This document shows positions 54,028 through 63,953 of a DNA stretch of 64,000 bases, piece after piece. Position numbers and translations under genes: made by a program. The notes below the pieces were generated by a model that saw nothing but the letters and a program-made list of their open reading frames with translations, had not been told where the DNA came from and ran no database searches. This DNA comes from Breznakibacter sp047600785 (GTDB lineage Bacteria > Bacteroidota > Bacteroidia > Bacteroidales > Marinilabiliaceae), in assembly GCA_047600785.1 (NCBI GenBank), contig JASGKH010000001.1:372001-436000 (forward strand), in the 5' to 3' direction. The stretch's first letter is position 1; each line of letters opens with the position of its first letter.

Positions 54028-55008
54028 ATGATTTACAGACTGATAAACAAAAGTACGCTTTTGCCCTTTGTGCTGCTGCCTTTCGTCATGGTGGCCCTGT
54101 GGGGGAAAACGTTGTTCTTGTCCGATGTGGCTTACACTTCGCATGATTTACCTATGCCTTTTTGCGATTTGTTGGAGCCTTACATGTCCAACAGACCGTT
54201 GACGGCCGGTTTGGTCAGTTTGTTCATTGCCTTTTTGGTCATGGTGGGGTTGAACCGGTTTAATTCGAGATTTACATTGCTTAAACGGCAAAGTTTGGTG
54301 GCGGGATATGTGTACCTCATTTTTGTAAGTGGTTTCATTGCCGTCCAGCAATTGCATCCGGTTTGGTTTTTTGCTCCGTTGTTTTTATTGGCCATTGACC
54401 AGGTCGTGATATCGGCATCGTTGAAAGATTCGGCAGTCACCTCTTTTAATGCGGCATTTTTGGTAACAACGGGGGCATTGTTCTATGGCAAAGCACTTTA
54501 TTTTATCCCGTTGGTTTGGTGGGCAATGGCATTGATGAACGTGATGCGGTTCCGGTCATTTCTGGCATCGTTGCTGGGAATTATTGTTCCTGTAATACTC
54601 ACCTGGGGAGTCTATTTCCTTTTGGGAAAAGAGAAGGCACTGGTCAATACCGCGATCGAGAATATCCTGAGTCCTGTTGCGTTTTACGATCAATCGGGGT
54701 TATCGAACTTTTACACGGGTTTCTTGGCGTTTTACATCTTGGCTTCCATTGTTGTGGTGATGGGAAAGATCAGTACCATGAAGATATTGAACCGTAAGAT
54801 TTACAGGGTATTTATTGCCATTGTCACCTATGGCATTGTGCTGGCGGCTACTCCATTTTTTTCCATGGAGATCATTCCGTTGATCGGTATTGGGGCGTCC
54901 ATTTTGCTTGCACGGTTCTACGAGGCCGTGAAACCCGGTATTTGGAGCGAATCGATTTTTGCACTTTATGTGTTTTTTACGTTGTTGTTGCAATGGTACC
55001 CACAATGA
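54028..55008 (+). CDS. DUF6427-like polytopic membrane protein
   Basis: This is a 326-residue integral membrane protein with about nine to ten hydrophobic segments over its whole length and few charged residues. It resembles the Bacteroidota family DUF6427, often found beside purD. No function is known. It follows purD by 67 bases. Confidence 0.7.
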   Translation: MIYRLINKSTLLPFVLLPFVMVALWGKTLFLSDVAYTSHDLPMPFCDLLEPYMSNRPLTAGLVSLFIAFLVMVGLNRFNSRFTLLKRQSLVAGYVYLIFVSGFIAVQQLHPVWFFAPLFLLAIDQVVISASLKDSAVTSFNAAFLVTTGALFYGKALYFIPLVWWAMALMNVMRFRSFLASLLGIIVPVILTWGVYFLLGKEKALVNTAIENILSPVAFYDQSGLSNFYTGFLAFYILASIVVVMGKISTMKILNRKIYRVFIAIVTYGIVLAATPFFSMEIIPLIGIGASILLARFYEAVKPGIWSESIFALYVFFTLLLQWYPQ

Positions 55009-55154
55009 ATGTGTCGATTAAGAGGCAATACTTCAGCTTTTTCGGCTGTTTGTTGTTTCCCGTGACTTCGTCTTGGATATGGCTATGGGAAATGTTTTCA
55101 ACACAATATTAACAGGTGTTCGCATAAAGTTGTGTTTATCGCGGGCTTTTTTCT

Positions 55155-55162
55155 TAATTTTG
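55155..55162 (+). promoter_or_regulatory. -7 element directly before the HU-SPOR gene
   Basis: TAATTTTG ends five bases before the ATG at 55168, with TTGT at 55130-55133 (21-base spacing) as a -33 match. The predicted start site falls at or next to the start codon, so the message may be leaderless. Confidence 0.5.
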
Positions 55163-55167
55163 CACGT

Positions 55168-56157
55168 ATGGGAACAATAGCATCGCATATTACAGCGTTG
55201 GTGCATCTGTATGATTGTGTCATCGTACCGGGATTGGGCGCATTTGTCGGGAATGTGAGACCGGCCGAGATTATGAGAGAAAAAGGACTCTTTGTGCCGC
55301 CCAAAAAGGAGATAGGGTTCAATAGAAGTTTGCAGCACAACGATGGTTTGCTGTGTGATTACATTGCACGCAGGGAAGGGATTACGTTTGCCGAATCACA
55401 AAAGCAGATTGAAGAGTTTGTAAAATGCACATTGGATCTGCTGGCCAACAAACAAGTGGTGGTGATCGATGAAGTGGGAGAGCTGAAAAAAGATGCGTTG
55501 GGGAATATCTTGTTTTGGCCGAACAATTCAGCATTGTTTTTGCCTGAGGCATTTGGTTTGGCGTCGTTCCATATAACTATGACACAAACTGCGGCCATCA
55601 AATCGTTGCACCATCATCAATCGGAAATGTCGCAAATGTGGCTTCGCAGGATATCGCAGCGTAAATGGGTGGCTGGGGTGGCTCTTTTTGTAGGCTTGTT
55701 CCTGTTGACCAACGAACTTCGTACCCCCGATTCGGTCAATATGGGGGCAATGCTCCCGGCATTCAATACAGTGCTGGCATCTTCCCAACCGATTGAAGAG
55801 GTACGAATGGAGGAAGGTACCCCAAAGTTTTCCGTTGTGGATATCGATTCGACCGAAGGAACAACAATAACCCTGCAAACGGAGACGGCTTCAGCGGCCC
55901 AAGTTTCAACTCCCACGGCCGATGTGCTGTTCTATTTGGTCGCCGCGTCGTTTCCCGATAAAGCAGCTGCGGACAGATTTAAGCAAAAAATGGTCGATAA
56001 TGGTTACGGTGCGAGCGAAGTGCTGGCAGTTGACGGGAAAAACCGTGTAGCCATCGATAAGTTTACCACAAGGGCAGACGCTTTTGCCGCATTAGAAAAC
56101 TATAGACAAATAAAAGGATTTGAAACCGTTTGGTTATTAAAGAACCATAAACGATAA
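55168..56157 (+). CDS. HU-like domain and SPOR-domain membrane protein
   Basis: This is a 329-residue protein. Residues 1-135 look like the CCDC81-type prokaryotic HU pair (VPGLGAFVGN, FVPPKKEIGFNRSLQHNDGLL). A membrane segment follows near 170-190 (WVAGVALFVGLFLL), then a linker rich in Ser, Thr and Glu, and a C-terminal SPOR domain (VLFYLVAASFPDKAAADRFKQKM). SPOR domains bind glycan strands lacking stem peptides at division sites. The HU half would be cytoplasmic, so the protein may link DNA and the septal wall (inference). Confidence 0.85.
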   Translation: MGTIASHITALVHLYDCVIVPGLGAFVGNVRPAEIMREKGLFVPPKKEIGFNRSLQHNDGLLCDYIARREGITFAESQKQIEEFVKCTLDLLANKQVVVIDEVGELKKDALGNILFWPNNSALFLPEAFGLASFHITMTQTAAIKSLHHHQSEMSQMWLRRISQRKWVAGVALFVGLFLLTNELRTPDSVNMGAMLPAFNTVLASSQPIEEVRMEEGTPKFSVVDIDSTEGTTITLQTETASAAQVSTPTADVLFYLVAASFPDKAAADRFKQKMVDNGYGASEVLAVDGKNRVAIDKFTTRADAFAALENYRQIKGFETVWLLKNHKR

Positions 56158-56160
56158 AAT

Positions 56161-56191
56161 AAAAAAATCCGATCATCGATCGGATTTTTTT
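56161..56191. terminator. Bidirectional terminator between HU-SPOR and metG
   Basis: A 14-bp A/T-flanked stem (56161-56174 with 56178-56191) around a 3-base loop has T-runs on both strands and lies between convergent genes. Confidence 0.9.
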
Positions 56192-56217
56192 ATTTTAAAT
56201 GCGTTTTACCTGTTTCT

Positions 56218-58251
56218 TCACTTGATTTCGGATCCCGGTTTAATTGCTTTTCCCGGTTGCACGAACGAGAGGGTTCCGTCGGCATCTTCGGCCATCAGGA
56301 TCATGCCTTGTGACATGATTCCCTTTATTTCTCGGGGGGCCAGATTGACCAGGATGCTCACTTGTTGGCCGACGATACGTTCGGGGTCAAAAAACTCGGC
56401 AATCCCCGAGACCACTGTACGTTGATCGATTCCCGTATCGATCTTTAGCTTCAACAGTTTTTTGGTTTTTGGCACGCGCTCGGCCTCAAGGATGGTACCC
56501 ACACGAACATCCATTTTGGAAAACTCATCGTAGGAGATATTCTCTTTGGCTGGATTGGCCGTTTTGTTGGCAGCTTCGTTTTGGGCTTTTGTGGTGGCCA
56601 GCTTATCTAACTGGGTCTTTATCTGGTCATCTTCTATTTTATCGAAAAGCAAGGTTGCTTCCCCGATTTTATGACCGGGAACCAACAATGAGGTGTTGCC
56701 CAGGTCAGCCCATTTTAATTGCGGCAGGTTCATCATGTACCGCATTTTCGATGCGGTGAACGGCAGAAACGGTTCGCAAAGCACTGTCAGATTGGCGGTG
56801 ATTTGAAGGGCCACACCCATAATGGTCTCTACCCTGGCGGCATCGGTTTTTACCAATTTCCACGGTTCTGTGTCGGCCAGATACTTATTGCCCAGACGTG
56901 CGAGGTTCATCATTTCTTTGAGCGCTTCACGGAATTTGAATACATCGAGCGCATCGCTGGTGTTTTGGGCAATTTGGGCAATTTGGGCAATTGTTTCTTT
57001 GTCGTAATCGGTCAGGGATCCTAATTGGGGCACGGTACCATCATAATATTTATGGGTCAGTACCACGGCACGGTTCACGAAGTTACCAAGAATAGCTACC
57101 AATTCGTTGTTGTTGCGTGCCTGGAAATCTTTCCATGTAAAGTCGTTGTCCTTCGTCTCGGGGGCGGTGGAGGTCAGCACGTAACGCAACACATCCTGCT
57201 TATCTTTAAAGTCCTCCAAATATTCGTGGAGCCACACGGCCCAGTTACGCGAAGTAGATATTTTGTCGCCTTCGAGATTGAGAAATTCGTTGGCAGGCAC
57301 ATTTTCCGGCAATACATACGACCCTTCGGCCTTTAGCATGGCTGGAAATACAATGCAATGGAACACTATGTTATCCTTTCCGATAAAATGGAGCAGGCGG
57401 CTTTCGGGGTCTTTCCAATACTTTTCCCATTCGGGAGTAAGCTCTTTAGTGGCCGAAATGTAGCCGATAGGTGCATCGAACCATACATATAGCACTTTAC
57501 CCTCAGCCCCTTTGACGGGGACAGGTACGCCCCAGTCAAGGTCACGGCTTACGGCGCGTGGTTGCAAGCCAAGGTCAAGCCACGATTTGCATTGGCCGTA
57601 CACATTTGTTTTCCACTCTTTGTGGTCCTCCAGAATCCATTTGCGTAAGAACGGTTCGTGCTTATCCAACGGCAAGTACCAATGTTTGGTGGGCTTGAGT
57701 ACAGGCACGCTCCCCGAAACCACCGATTTGGGGTTGATGAGGTCGGTCGCGTTCAGCGAGGTTCCGCAGCTTTCGCATTGGTCGCCATAAGCCCCGTCCT
57801 TGTGGCAATGCGGACAGGTGCCGGTAATGTAGCGGTCGGCCAAAAACTGTTTCGCTTCGGTGTCGTAAAGCTGTTCGGTTTCTTTTTCGACAAACTCCCC
57901 TTTTCCGTACAGGGTCTTAAAAAAATCCGATGCCGTCTGGTAATGCACCGGCGAAGTGGTACGCGAATAAATATCGAACGAAATCCCAAAATCGGCAAAC
58001 GCCTGCTTGATGATCCCATGGTATTTGTCCACCACGTCCTGCGGCGTGACGCCCTCTTTTTTTGCTTTTAGGGTAATGGGCACGCCGTGCTCGTCAGAGC
58101 CGCCTATCAATAACACATCTTCGCCTTTGAGGCGAAGGTATCTCACGTACACATCGGCCGGTACGTACACACCGGCAAGATGGCCCACGTGGACGGGGCC
58201 GTTGGCATAAGGCAATGCCGTGGTTACAAGAGTCCGTTTATATTTATCCAT
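56218..58251 (-). CDS. metG: Methionyl-tRNA synthetase
   Basis: This is a 677-residue class I synthetase. It has the HIGH-type motif HVGHLAG, a zinc module CPHC and CESC, the KMSKS-equivalent KISTSRN, an anticodon-binding helical region, and a C-terminal EMAP/Trbp111-like tRNA-binding domain (FSKMDVRVGTILEAERV). The start at 58251 gives MDKYKRTLVTTALPYANG, the normal N-terminus; the longer frame is not supported. A -7 element TATCTTTG lies at 58377-58384 on the minus strand. Confidence 0.97.
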   Translation of the reverse strand: MDKYKRTLVTTALPYANGPVHVGHLAGVYVPADVYVRYLRLKGEDVLLIGGSDEHGVPITLKAKKEGVTPQDVVDKYHGIIKQAFADFGISFDIYSRTTSPVHYQTASDFFKTLYGKGEFVEKETEQLYDTEAKQFLADRYITGTCPHCHKDGAYGDQCESCGTSLNATDLINPKSVVSGSVPVLKPTKHWYLPLDKHEPFLRKWILEDHKEWKTNVYGQCKSWLDLGLQPRAVSRDLDWGVPVPVKGAEGKVLYVWFDAPIGYISATKELTPEWEKYWKDPESRLLHFIGKDNIVFHCIVFPAMLKAEGSYVLPENVPANEFLNLEGDKISTSRNWAVWLHEYLEDFKDKQDVLRYVLTSTAPETKDNDFTWKDFQARNNNELVAILGNFVNRAVVLTHKYYDGTVPQLGSLTDYDKETIAQIAQIAQNTSDALDVFKFREALKEMMNLARLGNKYLADTEPWKLVKTDAARVETIMGVALQITANLTVLCEPFLPFTASKMRYMMNLPQLKWADLGNTSLLVPGHKIGEATLLFDKIEDDQIKTQLDKLATTKAQNEAANKTANPAKENISYDEFSKMDVRVGTILEAERVPKTKKLLKLKIDTGIDQRTVVSGIAEFFDPERIVGQQVSILVNLAPREIKGIMSQGMILMAEDADGTLSFVQPGKAIKPGSEIK

Positions 58252-58414
58252 GAAAAAATTTGATTGTCGGGAACCGTTGCTTAATTTGGCCTGCAAGATA
58301 TGTAAAAAACGGGGAGATGTATGCAATGCCGTTGGTACCCATCGTTTTAAACATCACAAACCAAATTTGCAAGCTGCAAAGATAATAGAACTCGTTTTTT
58401 GAAAATCGAAATCC

Positions 58415-59326
58415 ATGATATTTCCATCATCAATAAACAAAGGATCCACCATTGGCTTGGTATCGCCGGCCGGAAAGATAGACCCCGGATTGGCCGATAA
58501 GTTGGTTCGGTTATTGGAATCGAAAGGTTACCGGTGCCGGTTTTCGCCCAACGCACTGGGGGCTTACCACCAATTTTCAGCGACCGATGGGCAACGGTTG
58601 TCCGATTTGCAACAGTTGCTGGACGATGAAGAAGTGGATGCCATCCTTTGTCTGCGGGGGGGCTATGGTGCTATTCGTCTTTTAGGGGAACTTGATTTGA
58701 ATAACGTGCAAAAAAAACCGAAATGGTTGGTTGGGTTTAGCGACATTACGGTGTTACATGCCCTGTTGCAGGGCCATGGCGGCATGGTTTCGCTACATGG
58801 CCCCATGGCAAAGCATATCGTAGAGGCAGAGAATAATCGTGCCGACATCGGGGCATTTTGGCAATTTCTTGAAGGCGACTGGCCCGAATACGTCTTTCCT
58901 ACCCATTCGATGAACCGTTTAGGTAATGCAACGGGACGGTTAGTGGGCGGTAATTTGTCGTTGCTTTATGCCCTGCGCGGAACACCTTATGATATTGTAA
59001 GCGAAGGTGATGTCTTGTTTGTTGAGGATTTGAACGAGTATTTGTACCATCTTGACCGCATGATGCGAAATCTGAAACTGGGCGGAATACTGGCCAGGTT
59101 ATCGGCGTTAGTGGTTGGACAATTTACCGACATGAAAGACAATGCGACGCCGTTTGGTGCATCGGCTTACGAAATTGTGTACGATGCGGTAAAAGAATAC
59201 GGCTATCCGGTTATATTTGGTTTTCCCGCAGGACATTCTGAACCGAATTATCCTTTGCCGCTGGGTGCCAACGTAAGTATCGGCGTCATGCACGATCAAA
59301 CCCGATTGATATTCCACCATGGCTGA
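58415..59326 (+). CDS. LD-carboxypeptidase (S66 family)
   Basis: This 303-residue serine peptidase cleaves the terminal D-residue of tetrapeptides in peptidoglycan recycling. Family blocks are TIGLVSPAG, LRGGYGAIRLL, the nucleophile in GFSDIT, LHGPM, GGNLSLLYALRGT, and the C-terminal histidine in FPAGHSEPNYPLPLG. No signal peptide is seen, so it is cytoplasmic. Its end overlaps the YraN gene by eight bases. Confidence 0.92.
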   Translation: MIFPSSINKGSTIGLVSPAGKIDPGLADKLVRLLESKGYRCRFSPNALGAYHQFSATDGQRLSDLQQLLDDEEVDAILCLRGGYGAIRLLGELDLNNVQKKPKWLVGFSDITVLHALLQGHGGMVSLHGPMAKHIVEAENNRADIGAFWQFLEGDWPEYVFPTHSMNRLGNATGRLVGGNLSLLYALRGTPYDIVSEGDVLFVEDLNEYLYHLDRMMRNLKLGGILARLSALVVGQFTDMKDNATPFGASAYEIVYDAVKEYGYPVIFGFPAGHSEPNYPLPLGANVSIGVMHDQTRLIFHHG

Positions 59327-59687
59327 GCACAATGAACTTGGACGAAGGGGCGAGAACGAAGCTGCAGAATTCCTGGCCAAAAAAGGTTATGTCGTTTTGC
59401 ACCGGAACTGGCGATATAAAAAATTGGAAATAGACATCGTGGCACAATGCAAGCGAAAGTTGGTGGTTGTGGAAGTAAAAGCAAGAGGTACCGGGATTTG
59501 GGGCGATCCTGAGGAGGCGATAACCAAAAGCAAGATCAAATTCTTGGCCGAGGCCGTCGAAGCATATATCGAAGAGTTTGACATTGATATGGAGGTGCGA
59601 TTTGACGTTGTGACGGTGGTGTTCAACGGCGATGCGTTTCTGCTTGAGCATATCGAGGAAGCGTTTCATCCTTTGGTAAATGGGTAG
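59319..59687 (+). CDS. YraN/UPF0102 family nuclease-like protein
   Basis: This 122-residue protein shows the endonuclease-like core of UPF0102: GRRGENEAAEFLAKKGYVVLHRNWR, LEIDIVAQ and VVVEVKAR, matching the E-D-ExK pattern. The cellular role is not established; DNA repair or recombination is presumed. Translational overlap with the peptidase gene sets the start. Confidence 0.92.
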   Translation: MAEHNELGRRGENEAAEFLAKKGYVVLHRNWRYKKLEIDIVAQCKRKLVVVEVKARGTGIWGDPEEAITKSKIKFLAEAVEAYIEEFDIDMEVRFDVVTVVFNGDAFLLEHIEEAFHPLVNG

Positions 59688-59808
59688 GTAAACGCCTGAG
59701 TTTCCATGTGATTGAAAAATACAGGAATATAAAAATTCCCGGAGGCTGACAGCTAATGGTTGAAAGCGTCCTCGATCCAGGACTCCAAACATATAACTTT
59801 AAATAAAA

Positions 59809-60159
59809 ATGAACATCGAAGAGATAAGAGAGTATTGCCTGGCCAAACCGGGAGTGACGGAACATTTCCCGTTCGATGAGGTAACGCTGGTGTTTAAGGT
59901 GATGGGAAAAATGTTTGCATTGACCAATCTTGACGGCGAAACCACCATAAACTTAAAATGCGATCCTGAAAAAGCCATAGAGTTGCGGGAACAGCATGAA
60001 GATATTGTTCCTGGGTACCATATGAGCAAAATCCATTGGAATACCGTGTATGCTACCCGAAACCTAGGCAGCCTGTTTTTAAAGGAATTAATCGACGAAT
60101 CGTATCATCTGGTGGTGGAAAGTCTCCCGAAAAAAACACGTCAGCAATTGCAAGGATAG
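59809..60159 (+). CDS. MmcQ/YjbR family protein
   Basis: This is a 116-residue small protein with the YjbR fold: IEEIREYCLAKPGVTEHFPF, TLVFKVMGKMFAL and HWNTVYATR. It is related to double-wing DNA-binding proteins; the function is not defined. It is followed by the DUF502 gene, which has its own -7-like element CAACTTTG at 60201-60208. Confidence 0.9.
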   Translation: MNIEEIREYCLAKPGVTEHFPFDEVTLVFKVMGKMFALTNLDGETTINLKCDPEKAIELREQHEDIVPGYHMSKIHWNTVYATRNLGSLFLKELIDESYHLVVESLPKKTRQQLQG

Positions 60160-60254
60160 GTTTAGGGGTGCGGCCTTTTCCCGGAACGACGAAAAAAGTG
60201 CAACTTTGCATATTGATAAGCGTAATTGATTGGCACTATAATTATCTGCACAAA

Positions 60255-60836
60255 ATGAAAAAATTGGTTCGTTATTTCCTGCAGGGGTTACTTTATATCA
60301 CGCCGCTGGCGGTGACATTGTACGTCATCATCGTGTCGTTTTTTTGGATTGACGGCTTGTTGCGCGATTTACCTTTTTTACAACAGGGTGATTTTTCGCA
60401 GTATAGCTTTCCCGGCATTGGCATTTTGGTGATCGTCACGTCGGTCACCCTTATCGGTTACGTTGGACAACGGATTATCTCGGCACCGTTGGTGAGCTTC
60501 GTTGAAGGGTTGCTCGATCGTACGCCATTGATCAAGGTGATTTACACCTCGGTGAAAGATCTGCTGTCGGCATTTGTGGGGAAAGAGAAAAAATTCGACC
60601 AACCCGTACTGGTAAAGCTCGACAACAATAATGTGGTTGAACGGTTGGGGTTTATCACGTCGGCCGATTTGAGTAATTTGGGGATTGCCGATAAAATTGC
60701 AGTTTACATGCCCAGTTCGTACGGCATGCTGGGTGAATTGGTCATTGTCCCCAAAGATCACGTCACGCCCATTAACGCCCATTCCTCCGATGTGATGAAA
60801 TTTATCGTGTCGGGTGGGGTCACGCGCATTAATTGA
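60255..60836 (+). CDS. DUF502 membrane protein
   Basis: This is a 193-residue protein with two N-terminal membrane segments (LLYITPLAVTLYVIIVSFFWI and IGILVIVTSVTLIGYVGQ) and a soluble C-terminal domain (YTSVKDLLSAFVGKEKKFDQPVLV). This layout is the DUF502 family, of unknown function. The ATG at 60255 begins directly before the first membrane helix; the longer frame overlaps mmcQ. Confidence 0.9.
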   Translation: MKKLVRYFLQGLLYITPLAVTLYVIIVSFFWIDGLLRDLPFLQQGDFSQYSFPGIGILVIVTSVTLIGYVGQRIISAPLVSFVEGLLDRTPLIKVIYTSVKDLLSAFVGKEKKFDQPVLVKLDNNNVVERLGFITSADLSNLGIADKIAVYMPSSYGMLGELVIVPKDHVTPINAHSSDVMKFIVSGGVTRIN

Positions 60837-61079
60837 CACGTTATGGCCGCATAGCCCCAACAGCAATACAGAATCGTAGGGCTAAAGCCGTTTTGTTCTA
60901 TAACAAAGCCAGCCATCTGTTTCGGTAGACGGCAACTGATTTCAAAGCATGAAACAGTTACTTGAGGCGCTCTGTCTTTTTTTGTTGGCTATTGGCAACA
61001 ATCACCAACTTCTTCTTCTGCCTTCCCCTCTTTGGAATTTTAATACCTTTGTTTGCGTTTTTAATTCACACAGATAAAA

Positions 61080-63953
61080 ATGAAGAATTGGTGCCAAAAG
61101 CTTTTGTCCGTGCCCGAGAATTTGGTGGATGTATTCCATTCCATTGAATCCAAAGATTCCGAGGAATGGTTTGTTGCGTGCGATCCGGCAGGAACCAAGG
61201 TAGGGTCGGGCGGTGGTACGGCTTGGTTGTTGGCCGGCGGATGGAAAAAGCAGGCACAAAACCTGTCATTCGCTGATTACACGGCCCGGCACAAAAAAAT
61301 ATTGATCCATGCCGGCGGACAAAGTTGACGGTTGCCCGGATATGCCCCTTCAGGAAAGATATTGACGCCTGTGCCCGTTTTCCGGTGGAGTCGAGGACAA
61401 CGTCTTAACCAAAATCTATTAGACCTTCAGGTTCCGTTGTACGAACGCATTATGGGATTGGCCGATGATGAAACCAACACGTTGATAGCCAGTGGTGATG
61501 TGTTGATCATGGTTCCCACATTGCCTTCAAGGTTGCCCAGTGCCGACGTGGTTTGCTTGTCTATTTGGGTCGATCCTCACCTGGCATCGCGTCACGGGGT
61601 ATTTTTTTCTCCACGGCATGATCCTTCGGAATTATCGTTTATGCTTCAAAAACCCAGTCGTGACAAAATTGAGCAATTGGCAGGAGATCATTTGTTTATG
61701 ATGGATATCGGCATTTGGCTGCTGAGCGACAGAGCGGTAAATGTGCTGATGGGAAAGTGTGGGTGGCTCAATGGGAACTTTAAAAACGGGACTCCCGATT
61801 TTTACGATCTCTACAGCACTTTTGGCACCTGCCTGGGTACCCGCCCCAGTGCCTGCGACACGGAAATATCAGACTTAACGGTGGCCATTGTGCCTTTGCA
61901 TGACGGCGAGTTTTACCATTATGGCACAAGCCTGGAACTGATTACGTCGACTGAGAAAATACAAAACCGTGTGCTCGACCAGCGCAATATTTGGCATCAC
62001 CGTATCAAACCGCATCCGTCGTTGTTTGTGCAAAACGCGAAAGCCGATATGGCCTGGGGACCAACCCATCACCATATCTGGATCGAAAACAGTTGTGTGC
62101 CTGCGTCGTGGGAGCTTACGCATCATCATGTGCTGACGGGCATCCCTGAAAACAATTGGCAATTGCAGCTGGAACCCCACATCTGTGTTGACGTAGTACC
62201 CGTTGGGGATAATGGGTACTGCCTCCGTCCCTATGGAATGTTCGATTCGTTCAGTGGCAACACTGCCTCCGAGAAGACTGAATGGATGGGACAACCGTTA
62301 ATGAACTGGTTTGCCCGTAAAAAGATATCGCTCGCACAAGCGGGTCTGGAAGGGGGCCCTGACATTCAACAGGCCAAACTTTTTCCAGTGGTGGAATCGG
62401 TAGACGAATTGGGAACGTTGTTGTGCTGGATGACCGGCGATGGAGCCGATGATGTACATCCCGGTTTATGGTTGGGTTCACACAGGCTTTCGGCCAACGA
62501 AATAAGCACACAGGCCAATATGGTGCGGCTTTATGGACAGCGTAAGGCATTTAGGTACGAAAACCTGCCTGTGTTGGCAAAGAACTATGGGCGGAGCGTG
62601 TTTTACCAGTCCGATTTAAAACAGATTGCCGAAGATTTTATTTGCCGTCATCTGCCATTGCCCGATGCCTTACCTTCCGAAGCACCTGTTATGTTGCAAA
62701 TACAGGACTTGATGTTCCGTTCGGAAGTGGCAAGGCATCGACAGGGGAGTGGGCACGAAGAGGAACATGGTGCGTTTGGCAAATTGCGGCAGCTTATTAC
62801 ATCGACCATTACCAAACGCGAATTGCCCAGGTTAAACGTATTTGCCGACCAGATTGTGTGGGGGCGAAGTCCCGTGCGACTCGATCTGGCGGGAGGGTGG
62901 ACCGATACGCCACCTTATTGCATCCAGAACGGAGGGAAAGTAGTTAACGTGGCGGTAAACCTGAATGGTCAGCCGCCATTGCAAGTGTTCATCCGATTGA
63001 GCTCCAGTCCAACTATTGTATTGCGTTCCATCGACAATGGGGTATCGGAAGAGATTGCATCGTTCCGGGAGCTGGCCGCATATGATAACGTCGGGTCTGC
63101 TTTTTCCATTCCCCGCGCCGCACTGTGCTTGGCGGGTTTCCACCCCGACTTTTGCGACGTGCGTTTCGATACACTGGCCCAGCAGCTGGAGGCCTTTGGC
63201 GGAGGGTTGGAAATTTCGTTGCTGGCCGCTGTCCCCAAAGGGTCGGGGCTGGGAACAAGTTCTATTTTGGCGGCCACGTTGTTGGGAACGCTATCGGATT
63301 TTTGCACCCTGAACTGGGACAAACAGGCTATTTGCCACCGGACATTGGTGCTTGAACAATTACTGACCACCGGGGGTGGGTGGCAAGATCAGTACGGGGG
63401 TATCATTGGCGGGATAAAATTGTTAGAAACCGAAGCTGGTACCCAGGAGAATATGTCGGTAAGATATTTGCCCGACCAATTGTTTACGGGATCGGAGCAC
63501 GGATCCAACTGGCTGCTTTATTACACCGGTATTACCCGTGTGGCCAAAAACATATTGTCGGAGATTGTGCGCGGCATGTTTTTGAACGAAAACAGCCGTT
63601 TGGAGGTACTGGCACAAATCGGGGCCAATGCCAATGCGGTTTACGAGGCCATCCAAAAGAACGATTACATGGCCACGGCAGCGCTCATTAACCGATCGTG
63701 GAAATTGAACAACTTATTGGATTCAGGGACTAATACACCTGAAATACAAGTTATTATAGACAAGATAAAGAAGCATGTGCTGGGGTTGAAATTGCTGGGG
63801 GCAGGCGGTGGCGGCTACATGCTTGTTTGTGCCAAAGATGCCGAATCGGCCCGCCAGATTAAAGAGGTACTTAACGAATCGCCCATTAACCCACGGGCAC
63901 GCTTTGTTTCGATGGAAGTAAACCGCGAAGGATTTCAGGTGACACGATCATGA
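61080..63953 (+). pseudogene. fkp: Bifunctional fucokinase/GDP-fucose pyrophosphorylase, interrupted by in-frame TGA
   Basis: Together the two pieces (61080-61328 and 61332-63953, same frame) make a protein of about 957 residues, close to Bacteroides Fkp (949). The N-terminal pyrophosphorylase has FVACDPAGTKVGSGGGTAWLL and HAGGQS-stop-RLPGYAPSGK. The C-terminal GHMP kinase has SPVRLDLAGGWTDTPPY and PKGSGLGTSS. The TGA at 61326-61328 replaces the Arg usually found in GGQSRRLP, as a single CGA-to-TGA change would. Fkp turns salvaged L-fucose into GDP-fucose for surface glycans. As read, the first piece is only 82 residues. A sequencing error, a true nonsense mutation or read-through are all possible. 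Confidence 0.88.

Noticed and set aside
56969..57000. Triple repeat coding IAQIAQIAQ in metG
   Set aside because: A short in-frame microrepeat in a solvent-exposed helix; the frame is preserved and nothing else suggests a contingency locus.
60962..61147. Small hydrophobic frame upstream of fkp
   Set aside because: It overlaps the fkp start in another frame, and its hydrophobic run comes from T-rich intergenic DNA.
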